Of a stretch of DNA of 64,000 nucleotides, positions 56,340 through 64,000 are shown in pieces; within the stretch, counting starts at the first letter, position 1; every line of letters begins with the position of its first letter. Below the pieces are notes generated by a model. That model worked only from the letters and a program-made list of their open reading frames with translations, had not been told where the DNA came from and did not search any database. The translations under genes were made by a program, and so were the position numbers. The DNA is taken from contig NZ_JOEK01000001.1 in NCBI RefSeq assembly GCF_000719135.1, positions 744,001-808,000 on the forward strand, read 5' to 3'. The DNA is from Streptomyces avicenniae. Lineage in GTDB: Bacteria > Actinomycetota > Actinomycetes > Streptomycetales > Streptomycetaceae.

Positions 56340-58544
56340 TCAGTCCTGGCGGCTCAGCGAGAAGGTGTTGGACGTGTCGCCGTACTGCGTGAACTCGACC
56401 GTCGGCGCGTCTTCGAGCAGCCCGTCCACCGCGCTCCACTCCACCTGGTAGGGGGGCAGCGTCTCGCACGACGGGTCGGACGAGACGCCGGGGCCGACCG
56501 TGATGGTCGTCCCGCTGATGCCTCCCGAGACCATCTGGGCGTCCCACCGGCAGCTGTCGCTCTCCCAGGTGATGGCCAGCTCACCGGCCGGGACGCGGTT
56601 GCCGAACGTCGCACTGATGTCGGCGTTGGCGTACACCCCCTGGTAGACCGCCACCGGCATGCCGTCGGAGTCGATGCCCATGTCGGCCGACTCAAGCGTC
56701 GCGGACCACTGGGCGCTGTCGCCGTCGTTCGCGGACCAGTTGAGCGAGCCGCCCGACTGCGTGACGGTGTGCTCGCCGTACGCGCGGCAGCCCGCGTCCT
56801 CCGGGTAGACGGAGACGACGTCGTCGCCGGTGAGCGTCGCCTCGGAGCCCGTGGCCTCCTGGAGCAGCGCGGTCTCGACGCACAGGAGCCCGTCCCGGTC
56901 GTCGTCCTGCCCCTGGAGCGTGTACACCGTGGCGACGTTCTCCCCGGCGGAGCCCGCCGTCAGCTCCAGCCGGATGAGCAGGCCGTTGCTGGTCGTGCCC
57001 TCCCACGCGCCCGCCATGGACGCCGGGAGCGAGCCGCTGCCCGGGTCGGGCGCGGGCGGCGGGGGCGGGTCGTCCGTCGGCGGGGCCGGGTCCTCGGTGA
57101 CGGTCGGGTCCGACGTCGGGTCGGCCGTCGGCGGCCCCGGGTCGGGATCCTCGTCGCCGCCGGACAGTGCCACGGCGCCCACCACGAGCACCAGCGCGAC
57201 GACGGCCGCGATCGCGACGATCAGGAGGTTGCGGTTCTTGTTGTCCTTGGCGGGACCGCCCGGCCCCTGGTACGCGGTGGCGCCGTAGGGGTTGGTCGGG
57301 TTCGGGCCCTGCGGGTAGCCGTACGCGGCCTGGGGCGGCTGCTGTTGGTGCTGCTGCGGGTAGCCGTAACCGGCGGGCGGCGGCGTCCCGTAGCCGGGGG
57401 GAGGCGTGCCGTACCCGGGCGGCGGGGTGGCCGACGTCTGGGTGGCCATCGCGTCCATGTGCCCCTGCGCGGGCGGCGGCGTCCCCATGTTCGGGGGCGG
57501 CGTGGCCTGCTGCGTCGGGGTCGGCGGCGCGAAGGGCGGCAGCGGCGTGTTCTGCACCGGCGCGGACTGCGGCAGCGGCGTCACCGGCGGCGTGCCCGGC
57601 ATGGCGGGCGGCGGCGAGGCCTGCGGCAACGGCGGTGCCTGGAGCGGGTCCTCGGAGTCGAGCAGCTCGACGGCGTGCCGTCCGAGCCGCGCGACCAGCG
57701 CGCCGGGGAGCCACGGCTCGTCGCCGTCGTCGGGTATCTCGGTGAACTGGAGCAGCTGGTCGAGCGACGGCCGGGCCGTGGGGTCCTGCGCGAGGCAGCT
57801 CTCGATGAGCGGGCGCACCGCCTCCGGCACGCCGTCGAGGTCCTGCTGCCCCTGCACGATGCGCAGCATCAGCGCGGTCATCGCGCTGTTGACGTCGCCG
57901 AACGGGGTGCGGCCCGTCGCCGCGAAGGTGAGGACCGAGCCGAGGCAGAAGACGTCGCTCGCCGCCGTCAGCGTCTCGCCGCGGCACTGCTCGGGCGACA
58001 TGAAGCCGGGCGAGCCGACCGCCGCGCCGGTACGCGTCAGCCCCTCGCCGCCTGCCTCCAGGGCGCGGGCGATGCCGAAGTCGATGACGCGCGGGCCGTC
58101 GATGGTGATCATGACGTTGGACGGCTTGAGGTCCCGGTGGATCAGGCTGGCCGCGTGGATGTCGCGCAACGCCCTGACCAGGCCGTTCGCCAGGATGAAG
58201 AGGGTGCGTTCGGGCAGGGGGCCGTAGGTGGTGCTGACCACCTCGTGCAGCGAGGGGCCCGCCACGTAACCGGTCGCGACCCAGGGCGTCTCCGCCTCGG
58301 TGTCGCAGCCGAGGACGGGGGCCGTCCAGTCACCGCCGACCCGGCGCGCGGCGTCCACCTCGTGCTGGAAGCGCTGACGGAACTCCGGCTGCGCCGCCAG
58401 TTCAGGCTGCACCAGTTTCACTGCCACCGTGCGCCCGCGGTCCGAGCGCGCGAGGTAGACGCTGCCCATCCCGCCGGCACCCAATTTCCCCAGGAGCCGG
58501 TACTGGCCCACCCGTTGAGGATCTGTCGGCCCGAGCGGTTTCAT
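56340..58544 (-). CDS. Membrane serine/threonine protein kinase 1
   Basis: 734 residues from ATG 58544. The PknB-type kinase domain covers residues 15-275: LGAGGMGSVYLARSDRGRTV, VAVKLVQPE, SLIHRDLKPSNVMITIDGPR, VIDFGIAR and VGSPGFMSPEQCRGETLTAA. A Pro/Gln/Gly/Tyr-rich cytoplasmic linker spans about 300-430 (YGTPPPGYGTPPPAGYGYPQ). One span (NLLIVAIAAVVALVLVVGAV) leads to an outside Asp/Pro stretch and a beta-rich ectodomain with four Cys (LCVETALL, AGCRAYGE, DSCRWDAQ, DPSCETLP). All catalytic residues are present. It shares its whole layout and ectodomain with kinase 2 upstream, so the two are paralogues. Confidence 0.9.
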   Translation of the reverse strand: MKPLGPTDPQRVGQYRLLGKLGAGGMGSVYLARSDRGRTVAVKLVQPELAAQPEFRQRFQHEVDAARRVGGDWTAPVLGCDTEAETPWVATGYVAGPSLHEVVSTTYGPLPERTLFILANGLVRALRDIHAASLIHRDLKPSNVMITIDGPRVIDFGIARALEAGGEGLTRTGAAVGSPGFMSPEQCRGETLTAASDVFCLGSVLTFAATGRTPFGDVNSAMTALMLRIVQGQQDLDGVPEAVRPLIESCLAQDPTARPSLDQLLQFTEIPDDGDEPWLPGALVARLGRHAVELLDSEDPLQAPPLPQASPPPAMPGTPPVTPLPQSAPVQNTPLPPFAPPTPTQQATPPPNMGTPPPAQGHMDAMATQTSATPPPGYGTPPPGYGTPPPAGYGYPQQHQQQPPQAAYGYPQGPNPTNPYGATAYQGPGGPAKDNKNRNLLIVAIAAVVALVLVVGAVALSGGDEDPDPGPPTADPTSDPTVTEDPAPPTDDPPPPPAPDPGSGSLPASMAGAWEGTTSNGLLIRLELTAGSAGENVATVYTLQGQDDDRDGLLCVETALLQEATGSEATLTGDDVVSVYPEDAGCRAYGEHTVTQSGGSLNWSANDGDSAQWSATLESADMGIDSDGMPVAVYQGVYANADISATFGNRVPAGELAITWESDSCRWDAQMVSGGISGTTITVGPGVSSDPSCETLPPYQVEWSAVDGLLEDAPTVEFTQYGDTSNTFSLSRQD

Positions 58545-58723
58545 GCTGTGTTACTCCTCTTCGCTCCGGTAAGGCCTCATGAGAATACGGGGGCCCGTCC
58601 ACACAGGGGAGGACAACGGCGGAACCTTCGTCGGTTCCCGATCCGATCGTGTGTTTGGGCCCGGTGTCAATTCGTGACCTGCGGTCCGGGGGCGTGCGTG
58701 GTCCGCCGTCCGGGGCCGCGGGC

Positions 58724-60631
58724 TCATGAGGGCTGGTACTCGTTCGGCTCCTCGTCGGCCGGTTCGTCGATCCAGCGGATGGCCAGGTTCCCGTCCTGGT
58801 TCAGCCACATCCGGAAGGCCGTGCCGAGGAAGCAGTCGTCGCTGTCGTCGTCGCCGATCAGGACGTCGGGGCCCATCACGACCTCGCCGCCGTCCACCTG
58901 GACGAGGCGGTTCTCCCAGGTGCACGTCTGCTCGGTGGACTCCTGCCGGTAGGTCATGAGGACCTCGCCTACCGCGCCCTCCGAGACGGTGATCTCGCCG
59001 GTGCCGGTGACGCCGTCGTCGTTCCTGAAGTTGCTGCTGAACGAGCCGACCAGCGCGTCCGGCATGCTGTCGGGGTCCACCCCGGTGGCCGCGGTGAGCG
59101 TCGCGCTCCGGTCGCCCCAGGTCCACTCCAGCGTGCCGTCGTCCGCCAGGCGCAGCCGCTGCGTACGGTCGTCGGCCGAGCAGCCGGGCGCGTCCTCGGG
59201 CACGCTCGACTCCACGGTCCTGGTGAACTCGACGGCGTCGGTGGTCTCCGTCATGGCCAGGTCGTAGGCGCACAGGGTCTGGGCCGTGAGGAAGGTGGCG
59301 CTCCCGGTGAGGGCGTCGCCGTCCTTGTCGATGTCGAAGCGCAGGAGCGTCGGGTCGTTCGCCCGGGTACCGTCCTGCTCGCCCTGCCAGACGCCGACGT
59401 AGCCCTCGGTGTCGCCGCCGCCGTCGCCGCCTCCCGAGCGCAGGACCGCCACCGTCGTGCCGATCGCCGCGACCGCGACGACTCCCGCGACGACCGCGGC
59501 GATCCGCCTGCCGCCGCTGCGTGGCGCCGACGGCGGCACGGCGTAGGGCGCGCTGCCCGTCGGGCCGAACGTGCCTGTGGGGGAGAGCCCCACCGGGCCG
59601 GTGGTGAAGGGGCCGACCGCCGGTGGCGGCGTCCACGCCGCGGGATGCGGGCCCGAGGCCGTCGCCGCGGGCGGGGTGGCGGGGGCGACCGTGGGGTCGG
59701 GGGCGACGACCGCCCGGCGGCCCGGCACGCTGGCCGGGGCCTCGGAGTCGAGCAGTTCGACCGCCCGGCGGCCGAGTTCGGCGAGGAGCGGCGCGGGCAG
59801 CCACGGCTCGGGCGAGGTGTCGGGCGCGGTGAGGCGCAGTAGTTCGTCCAGCGACGGCCTGCCCGCCGGGTCCTTCTCCAGACAGCGCGCGACGATGCCG
59901 CGCAGCGGATCGGTGAGCCCGTCGAGGCTGGGCGCCTCCTCCGCGATGCGGAACATGAGGATGTGCATGCCGGAGCGCGGATCGCCGAACGGCGTGCCGC
60001 CCGTGGTCGCGAAGGCCAGCAGCGCGCCGAGGCAGAAGATGTCGCTCGCGGGCGTCAGCCGCTCGCCGCGCACCTGCTCGGGCGACATGAACGCGGGCGA
60101 GCCGACCGTCACGCCGGTCCTGGTCAGTCCGGCCGAGGTGACGTCCACGGCGCGCGCGATGCCGAAGTCGATGACGCGCGGGCCGTCGATGGTCAGCAGG
60201 ACGTTGGACGGCTTCAGGTCGCGGTGGACGAGCCCGGCGCCGTGGATGTCGCGCAGCGCGTGGACCAGGCCGTTGGCGAGGAGCAGGGTGCTGCGCGGCG
60301 GCAGCGGCCCGAAGTCCCGGGCGACGACCTCGTGCAGCGAGGGCCCCGCGATGTATCCGGTCGCGACCCAGGGCAGTTCGCCCGACGTGTCGGCGTCGAG
60401 CACCGGGGCCGTCCACCGCCCGCCCACCCGGCGGGCCGCGCCGATCTCGTGCTCGAAGCGTGTCCTGAAGTCCGGTTCCCGCACCAGCGACGGCACGATG
60501 GTCTTGACGGCCACGGTCCGCCCGCGCTCCGAACGGGCCAGGTAGACCTGCCCCATCCCTCCCGCGCCCAGCCGGGCGAGCAGGCGGTACGGGCCTATTC
60601 GGTGCGGATCACTCGGCCTGAGCCGGTCCAT
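58724..60631 (-). CDS. Membrane serine/threonine protein kinase 2
   Basis: 635 residues from ATG 60631 (MDRLRPSDPHRIGPYRLLAR). Kinase domain residues 14-275: LGAGGMGQVYLARSERGRTV, AVKTIVPSL, GLVHRDLKPSNVLLTIDGPR, VIDFGIARAVDV and VGSPAFMSPEQVRGERLTPA. The linker is Pro/Ala-rich, then the span RIAAVVAGVVAVAAIGTTVA. The ectodomain begins YVGVWQGEQDGT and has four Cys (LCAYDLAM, PGCSADDR, QTCTWENR, DDCFLGTA) at positions matching kinase 1, plus GTLEWTWGD matching GSLNWSAND. A 179-base gap separates it from kinase 1. It likely senses an external or wall-derived signal. Confidence 0.9.
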   Translation of the reverse strand: MDRLRPSDPHRIGPYRLLARLGAGGMGQVYLARSERGRTVAVKTIVPSLVREPDFRTRFEHEIGAARRVGGRWTAPVLDADTSGELPWVATGYIAGPSLHEVVARDFGPLPPRSTLLLANGLVHALRDIHGAGLVHRDLKPSNVLLTIDGPRVIDFGIARAVDVTSAGLTRTGVTVGSPAFMSPEQVRGERLTPASDIFCLGALLAFATTGGTPFGDPRSGMHILMFRIAEEAPSLDGLTDPLRGIVARCLEKDPAGRPSLDELLRLTAPDTSPEPWLPAPLLAELGRRAVELLDSEAPASVPGRRAVVAPDPTVAPATPPAATASGPHPAAWTPPPAVGPFTTGPVGLSPTGTFGPTGSAPYAVPPSAPRSGGRRIAAVVAGVVAVAAIGTTVAVLRSGGGDGGGDTEGYVGVWQGEQDGTRANDPTLLRFDIDKDGDALTGSATFLTAQTLCAYDLAMTETTDAVEFTRTVESSVPEDAPGCSADDRTQRLRLADDGTLEWTWGDRSATLTAATGVDPDSMPDALVGSFSSNFRNDDGVTGTGEITVSEGAVGEVLMTYRQESTEQTCTWENRLVQVDGGEVVMGPDVLIGDDDSDDCFLGTAFRMWLNQDGNLAIRWIDEPADEEPNEYQPS

Positions 60632-60861
60632 CTGCTTCGTCCCCCGGTTCCGTCGTGTGCGTTTACGCTCCCGAGGATAGGCGCGGGCTCCGACACAGCC
60701 CATGCCGGTGTCCGGGGTCACCGGGTGTGCGCGGGCGCACGCGCCCGGCCGTACGCGCGCCGTCCGGTCCCGCGCCCCCCGGTGGAGGACGGGCCAACCG
60801 ACCTTCTCGCGGGGAAGGTCGGGGGAAGCGGAACAAGCTGTTCCGGCGGGGTTCCGCCCGC

Positions 60862-61329
60862 TCAGGGGGCCAGCCGCTCCAGCGCCGCCGACAGGTCGGC
60901 CAGCGCGGCGAGCGCCGCCGTGAGGCGCTCGGTGCCCCCGACCTCGGCGGCGAGCCGCCGCGCGAACTCCGCGTGGCCCGGCTCGATCGCCGCGACGGCG
61001 GCCCGGCCCTCGGCGGTGGGCCGCAGCAGCTTGGCGCGGCGGTGCGCCGGGTTGGGCTCCCACGCGGCGAGGCCCTGCTCCACCAGGAGGTCGGCGATGC
61101 GCTGGACGCTCTGCCGCGTGATGCCCATCGCGCGCGCGATCCCGGCCGCGGGCAGCGGCTGCGGCAGCACGGCGCCGAGCACCTGCCAGCGGGCGGCCGT
61201 CAGCCCGGCCGGGCGGCTCAACTCCTCGGCGACGGCGAGGAACTGCGCGTTGAGCCGGAAGGACGTGATCGCCGTCCCCGACAGCGCGGCCTGCGCGTCC
61301 CGCGTGTCCTGGTCGCGCCCCGCGCTCAC
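60862..61329 (-). CDS. MarR-family transcriptional regulator
   Basis: 155 residues from GTG 61329, overlapping the DJ-1 gene stop by 4 bases (GTGA). The winged helix is AARWQVLGAVLPQPLPAAGI, ARAMGITRQSVQRIADLLVE and QGLAAWEPNPAHRRAKLLRP, then TAEGRAAVAAIEPGHAEFAR. It is the second gene of an operon with the DJ-1-like protein and probably binds the double dyad at 61961-61995, controlling this operon and the divergent GntR gene. Confidence 0.88.
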   Translation of the reverse strand: MSAGRDQDTRDAQAALSGTAITSFRLNAQFLAVAEELSRPAGLTAARWQVLGAVLPQPLPAAGIARAMGITRQSVQRIADLLVEQGLAAWEPNPAHRRAKLLRPTAEGRAAVAAIEPGHAEFARRLAAEVGGTERLTAALAALADLSAALERLAP

Positions 61330-61940
61330 GCGAGCCCCGCCACGACCGGGTAGGCCGACGCGTCCGAGTGCGCGTACAGGCGGAACCAGGCGTCGAGCAC
61401 GGCGGGTTCGAGCACGCCGAGCCGCCGCAGGATCTCCCGGCCGAACGCCTCGGGGTCGGTCGGCCCGGCCGTGATCACGTCCCGGTCGGTCACCGCGTCG
61501 GTGTCGCGGTAGTGCTCCCCGCCCGCGTAGCCCGTCCCCGCCAGGACGAACGGCGCGGCGGCCGTGTGCGCGCGGTCGTCGAGCAGCCCCTCCTTGGCCA
61601 GCCCCTCGGTCGCCCCGCAGATGGCGGCGACGGGCACTCCCGCGTCCAGGAACGTACGGGCTGCCCGCGCGAACGGCGCCAGCGCGTCGCCGCTCCAGCC
61701 CCCGGAGCCGGGCAGGATCAGCAGCGCGCTGTCCTCGGCGCGCAGGTCGGCCAGCGTGACCTCCGGCAGCAGCCGCAGCCCCGCGATCGTCGTCACCGGG
61801 GCGAGGTCGGGGCCGGGGCCGACGGCCACGACGCGGTAGCCGCGCCGGGCGAGTTCTGCGGTGGCGTGCCCGGTCTCCCAGTCGGCGAGACCGTCGTAGA
61901 CGGCCAGGTGGACGGTGCGGGCGGCGTCGTGCTGCGGCAT
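61326..61940 (-). CDS. DJ-1/PfpI family protein
   Basis: 204 residues from ATG 61940, with GAGGAG about 7 bases upstream. The fold is seen in VHLAVYDGLADWETGHATAE, LLILPGSGGWSGDALAP and the nucleophile elbow VPVAAICGATEGLAKEGLLD, where the Cys is the usual reactive residue. Members are glyoxalase-III, amidase or chaperone-like stress proteins; the ones paired with MarR regulators often respond to reactive carbonyls. It is first in the operon with MarR. Confidence 0.85.
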   Translation of the reverse strand: MPQHDAARTVHLAVYDGLADWETGHATAELARRGYRVVAVGPGPDLAPVTTIAGLRLLPEVTLADLRAEDSALLILPGSGGWSGDALAPFARAARTFLDAGVPVAAICGATEGLAKEGLLDDRAHTAAAPFVLAGTGYAGGEHYRDTDAVTDRDVITAGPTDPEAFGREILRRLGVLEPAVLDAWFRLYAHSDASAYPVVAGLA

Positions 61941-61960
61941 GGCGTGCTCCTCGTGTCTGA

Positions 61961-61996
61961 TGACAGCATCCTGTCATTTCGACAGCATGCTGTCAA
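61961..61996 (-). promoter_or_regulatory. DJ-1/MarR promoter with two MarR operators
   Basis: On the minus strand TTGACA (61996-61991), 17 bases, then CAGGAT (61973-61968) form a near-consensus promoter. Dyad 1 TGACAG-CATC-CTGTCA (61961-61976) covers the -10 box, and dyad 2, the perfect 14-base palindrome GACAGCATGCTGTC (61981-61994), covers the -35 box. Dyad 2 also overlaps a possible -35 for the divergent GntR gene. Confidence 0.85.
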
Positions 61997-62026
61997 TTAT
62001 TTCCGGGACCTGTACGCTGGGCTGCC

Positions 62027-62695
62027 GTGATTCGACGGAGCACGCTGCGGGAGCAACTCGCCGACGCCCTAAGGGAAGAGATCCTGGCCGGGCGGCTCGG
62101 CCCCGAGGGCGAGTTCACCGTCCGCGAGATAGCCGAGCACTACGGCGTCTCGGCCACCCCGGTGCGCGAGGCGCTGGTCGATCTGTCCGCGCAGGGCCTG
62201 CTCGACGTCGAGCAGCACCGCGGCTTCCGCATCCGCCGCTTCTCGCCCGACGAGTTCCGGCACATGGTCGAGGCGCAGGGCATCGTCAGCGACGGCCTCC
62301 TCGCCGCGGGCGCCGTCCTCGACCCCGACCGCGCGAACCCCGAGGCGTTCACCTCGGTACGCCGCCGCGCCGCCGCCGCCCGGCAGGCCGCCACGGCGGG
62401 CGACCTCGACATCCTCATCGGCTACGACCTGCGGTTCTGGCGCGAACTCGACGCCCTCGTCGGCAATCCGCACATCGGCGAGTTCCTCGACCGCCTCCGG
62501 GTGCGCTGCTGGGCCTTCACCGTCCCGTTCCTGCGCCGCGCCCCCGAACTCACCGCGCACCTGTGGGCGGGGCACCTCGAACTCGCCGACGCCGTCGAGC
62601 GCGGCGACCGCGCCGAGACCGAACGCCTCCTCGCGAGCTACCGCGGCCACACCCTCGCGCTGGCCACCCGCCTCGCCGCGCACCCGCGGACCTGA
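62027..62695 (+). CDS. GntR-family (FCD-type) transcriptional regulator
   Basis: 222 residues from GTG 62027. The winged helix is LREQLADALREEILAGRLGP, EGEFTVREIAEHYGVSATPV and REALVDLSAQGLLDVEQHRG. The C-terminal FCD domain is helical (DILIGYDLRFWRELDALVGN, RCWAFTVPFLRRAPELTAHL) with the metal/ligand His spread normally. FCD regulators respond to organic acids. TACGCT at 62013-62018 would start the message at or near the GTG, so it may be leaderless. It is divergent from the DJ-1/MarR operon. Confidence 0.88.
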   Translation: MIRRSTLREQLADALREEILAGRLGPEGEFTVREIAEHYGVSATPVREALVDLSAQGLLDVEQHRGFRIRRFSPDEFRHMVEAQGIVSDGLLAAGAVLDPDRANPEAFTSVRRRAAAARQAATAGDLDILIGYDLRFWRELDALVGNPHIGEFLDRLRVRCWAFTVPFLRRAPELTAHLWAGHLELADAVERGDRAETERLLASYRGHTLALATRLAAHPRT

Positions 62696-62805
62696 CCCGG
62701 GCGCCAGGCCCTACCCTGGCCGTAACCGCTCGACACACCGCACCACCCCGTACCGCCCCGCACCCCACCGCGCCCGCGCCCTCGCGACCGAGAGTGAGCC
62801 GTTAC

Positions 62806-63456
62806 ATGGCCTGTGACCTGTGGCTGGTCCCCCTCGTCGATGTGCTGTGCCACAGCCCCGACAACCCGTTCGCCGAGGAACTCGCCGTGTACGACCGGGC
62901 TCTCACCGAGGCGGGCGCGCCGCCCGTACCGGTGTACGGCTACGTGCCCGGCATGTCGGGGACGGTCGCGCCCGTCGCGGGGTTCGACTACGCCGCGCTC
63001 CATCTCCTGCGCCGCGCCTACCTCCTGCACCTCAGCGGGCTGCCCGTCACCCCGGTGACCGACCTCGACGGCGACTACCAGCAACTGCTGGAGATGTTCG
63101 AGAGCGCGGCCCAACAGTCGCACCTCGTCTGGCACTTCGACCACGCGGGCGCCTACGTCCCCGTGGACTTCCCGCACCCGCTGGTGAACGAGACGCTGCT
63201 CTCAGGCGGCGGCCCCCTCGGGTCGAGCCACGGCCTCCTGCGCGAACTCGAGACCGTCGCCCCGCTGTTGGGCATCGACCCGCTGAACCCCCCGCCCCCG
63301 CCCGCGCCGCCCGCAGGACCGACCACGCTGGACGAACCGGCCGCCGCGCCCTCCCGCGCCGACGGCCCGTACGCGCGCGAGCGCCACGTCTGGCTCGGCC
63401 TCCACGCGGCGGCGACGCGCAGCCTCGCGCAGGGCTCGATGATCGTCTTCAGCTGA
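62806..63456 (+). CDS. Conserved hypothetical protein upstream of purD
   Basis: 216 residues from ATG 62806 (MACDLWLVPLVDVLCHSPDN); a GTG four codons earlier is an alternative. I do not recognise a family with known function. Features are a cytosolic alpha/beta-looking core (PVYGYVPGMSGTVAPVAGFD, YAALHLLRRAYLLHLSGLPV, SGGGPLGSSHGLLRELETVA), a Pro-rich hinge (NPPPPPAPPAGP) and a basic C-terminal helix. No signal peptide or membrane span. It is 93 bases upstream of purD, and I recall similar genes near purine loci in Streptomyces. Confidence 0.7.
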   Translation: MACDLWLVPLVDVLCHSPDNPFAEELAVYDRALTEAGAPPVPVYGYVPGMSGTVAPVAGFDYAALHLLRRAYLLHLSGLPVTPVTDLDGDYQQLLEMFESAAQQSHLVWHFDHAGAYVPVDFPHPLVNETLLSGGGPLGSSHGLLRELETVAPLLGIDPLNPPPPPAPPAGPTTLDEPAAAPSRADGPYARERHVWLGLHAAATRSLAQGSMIVFS

Positions 63457-63549
63457 CCGCCCACGGGGCGGCGCGTCCGTCAGCGCCCCGGCCTGCCCTG
63501 AATCACCCGAAAGAGTGACGTCGCTGCTGCCGCCGTTAGGCTGCCCTCT

Positions 63550-64000
63550 GTGAACATCCTCGTCATCGGCGGCGGCGCCCGCGAGCACGCCCTCTGCCAC
63601 GCCCTCTCCGCCGACCCGGCCGTCGGCGAACTCCACTGCGCCCCCGGCAACGCGGGGATCGCCGCCGTCGCCACCACCCACCCGGTGGACGCGCTCGACG
63701 GCGCCGCCGTCGCGGACCTCGCCCGCCGCCTCGGCGCCGGGCTGGTCGTCGTCGGCCCCGAGGCGCCGCTCGTCGCGGGCGTCGCCGACGCCGTACGCGC
63801 CGCCGGTATCCCGGTGTTCGGGCCGTCGGCCGAGGCCGCCCGCCTGGAGGGCAGCAAGGCGTTCGCCAAGGAGATCATGGCCGCCGCCGGGGTCCCCACC
63901 GCGCGGTCGTACGTCTGCGTCACCCCCGCCGAGTCGGACGCGGCACTGACCGCCTTCGGCCCGCCCTACGTCGTCAAGGACGACGGCCTCGCCGCGGGCA
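63550..64000 (+). CDS. purD: Phosphoribosylamine-glycine ligase, N-terminal part (partial)
   Basis: The gene starts at GTG 63550 and runs off the window after 150 codons. The opening [20 protein letters not shown] is the GARS N-domain nucleotide loop, followed by [56 protein letters not shown] and [17 protein letters not shown], then [10 protein letters not shown] of the ATP-grasp domain. It ligates glycine to phosphoribosylamine in purine synthesis. It stands apart from purA here. Confidence 0.96.
   Translation, partial: MNILVIGGGAREHALCHALSADPAVGELHCAPGNAGIAAVATTHPVDALDGAAVADLARRLGAGLVVVGPEAPLVAGVADAVRAAGIPVFGPSAEAARLEGSKAFAKEIMAAAGVPTARSYVCVTPAESDAALTAFGPPYVVKDDGLAAG

Overview
The window is high-GC actinobacterial DNA, almost certainly Streptomyces or a close relative. 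Codon third positions are G/C-rich, GTG and TTG starts are common, and many genes overlap by 4 bases. The dnaK-grpE-dnaJ-hspR operon, a separate HAIR-controlled clpB, a pyrE-fba pair with a parS site nearby, and purA make a combination I recall from the core arm of Streptomyces chromosomes (from memory, not searched).

Layout. 0-7.4 kb: the end of an LCP cell-wall protein, an F420-type reductase, a PGRP amidase coupled to a membrane PP2C phosphatase, and the DnaK operon with its HspR operators. 7.4-17.5 kb: accessory enzymes (unknown protein, PAP2, two SDRs, VOC, secreted amidase, secreted serine protease, nucleotidyltransferase, DUF6891-like). 17.7-21.4 kb: clpB, a YbjN-like protein and a thiamine-binding-like protein. 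21.4-25.0 kb: a lower-GC, partly decayed island with a broken colicin-D-like secreted toxin, an intact colicin-immunity-like gene, several small immunity-like genes, and two pseudogene fragments meeting at a scar. 25-32 kb: a dense set of one-component regulators (MerR, MarR, TetR, MarR), each beside a small enzyme and most with a readable operator, followed by VOC and an aminoglycoside-kinase-like gene. 32-39 kb: an oligopeptide ABC operon with an unusually long permease. 39-48 kb: DUF2617, a truncated polyamine-synthase membrane domain, a SRPBCC protein, aldose epimerase, pyrE, parS, fba, DUF3151 and the kyn operon. 48-56 kb: a very long class F sortase coupled to a secreted partner, a two-gene ABC exporter with a GbsR-like regulator, a DAG-kinase-like gene and purA. 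56-64 kb: two paralogous membrane Ser/Thr kinases sharing a novel-looking ectodomain, a DJ-1/MarR operon facing a GntR gene over a double operator, an unknown protein and the start of purD.

How genes work together. HspR probably represses both its own operon and clpB through CTTGAGT-type inverted repeats. kynA-kynU plus the alpha/beta hydrolase can take tryptophan to anthranilate. The opp operon has a separated high-output binding-protein gene and a hairpin before its permeases. The most novel-looking items are the degraded toxin/orphan-immunity island, the twin kinases with a shared ectodomain, the 680-residue sortase with its non-LPXTG partner, and the truncated aminopropyltransferase.
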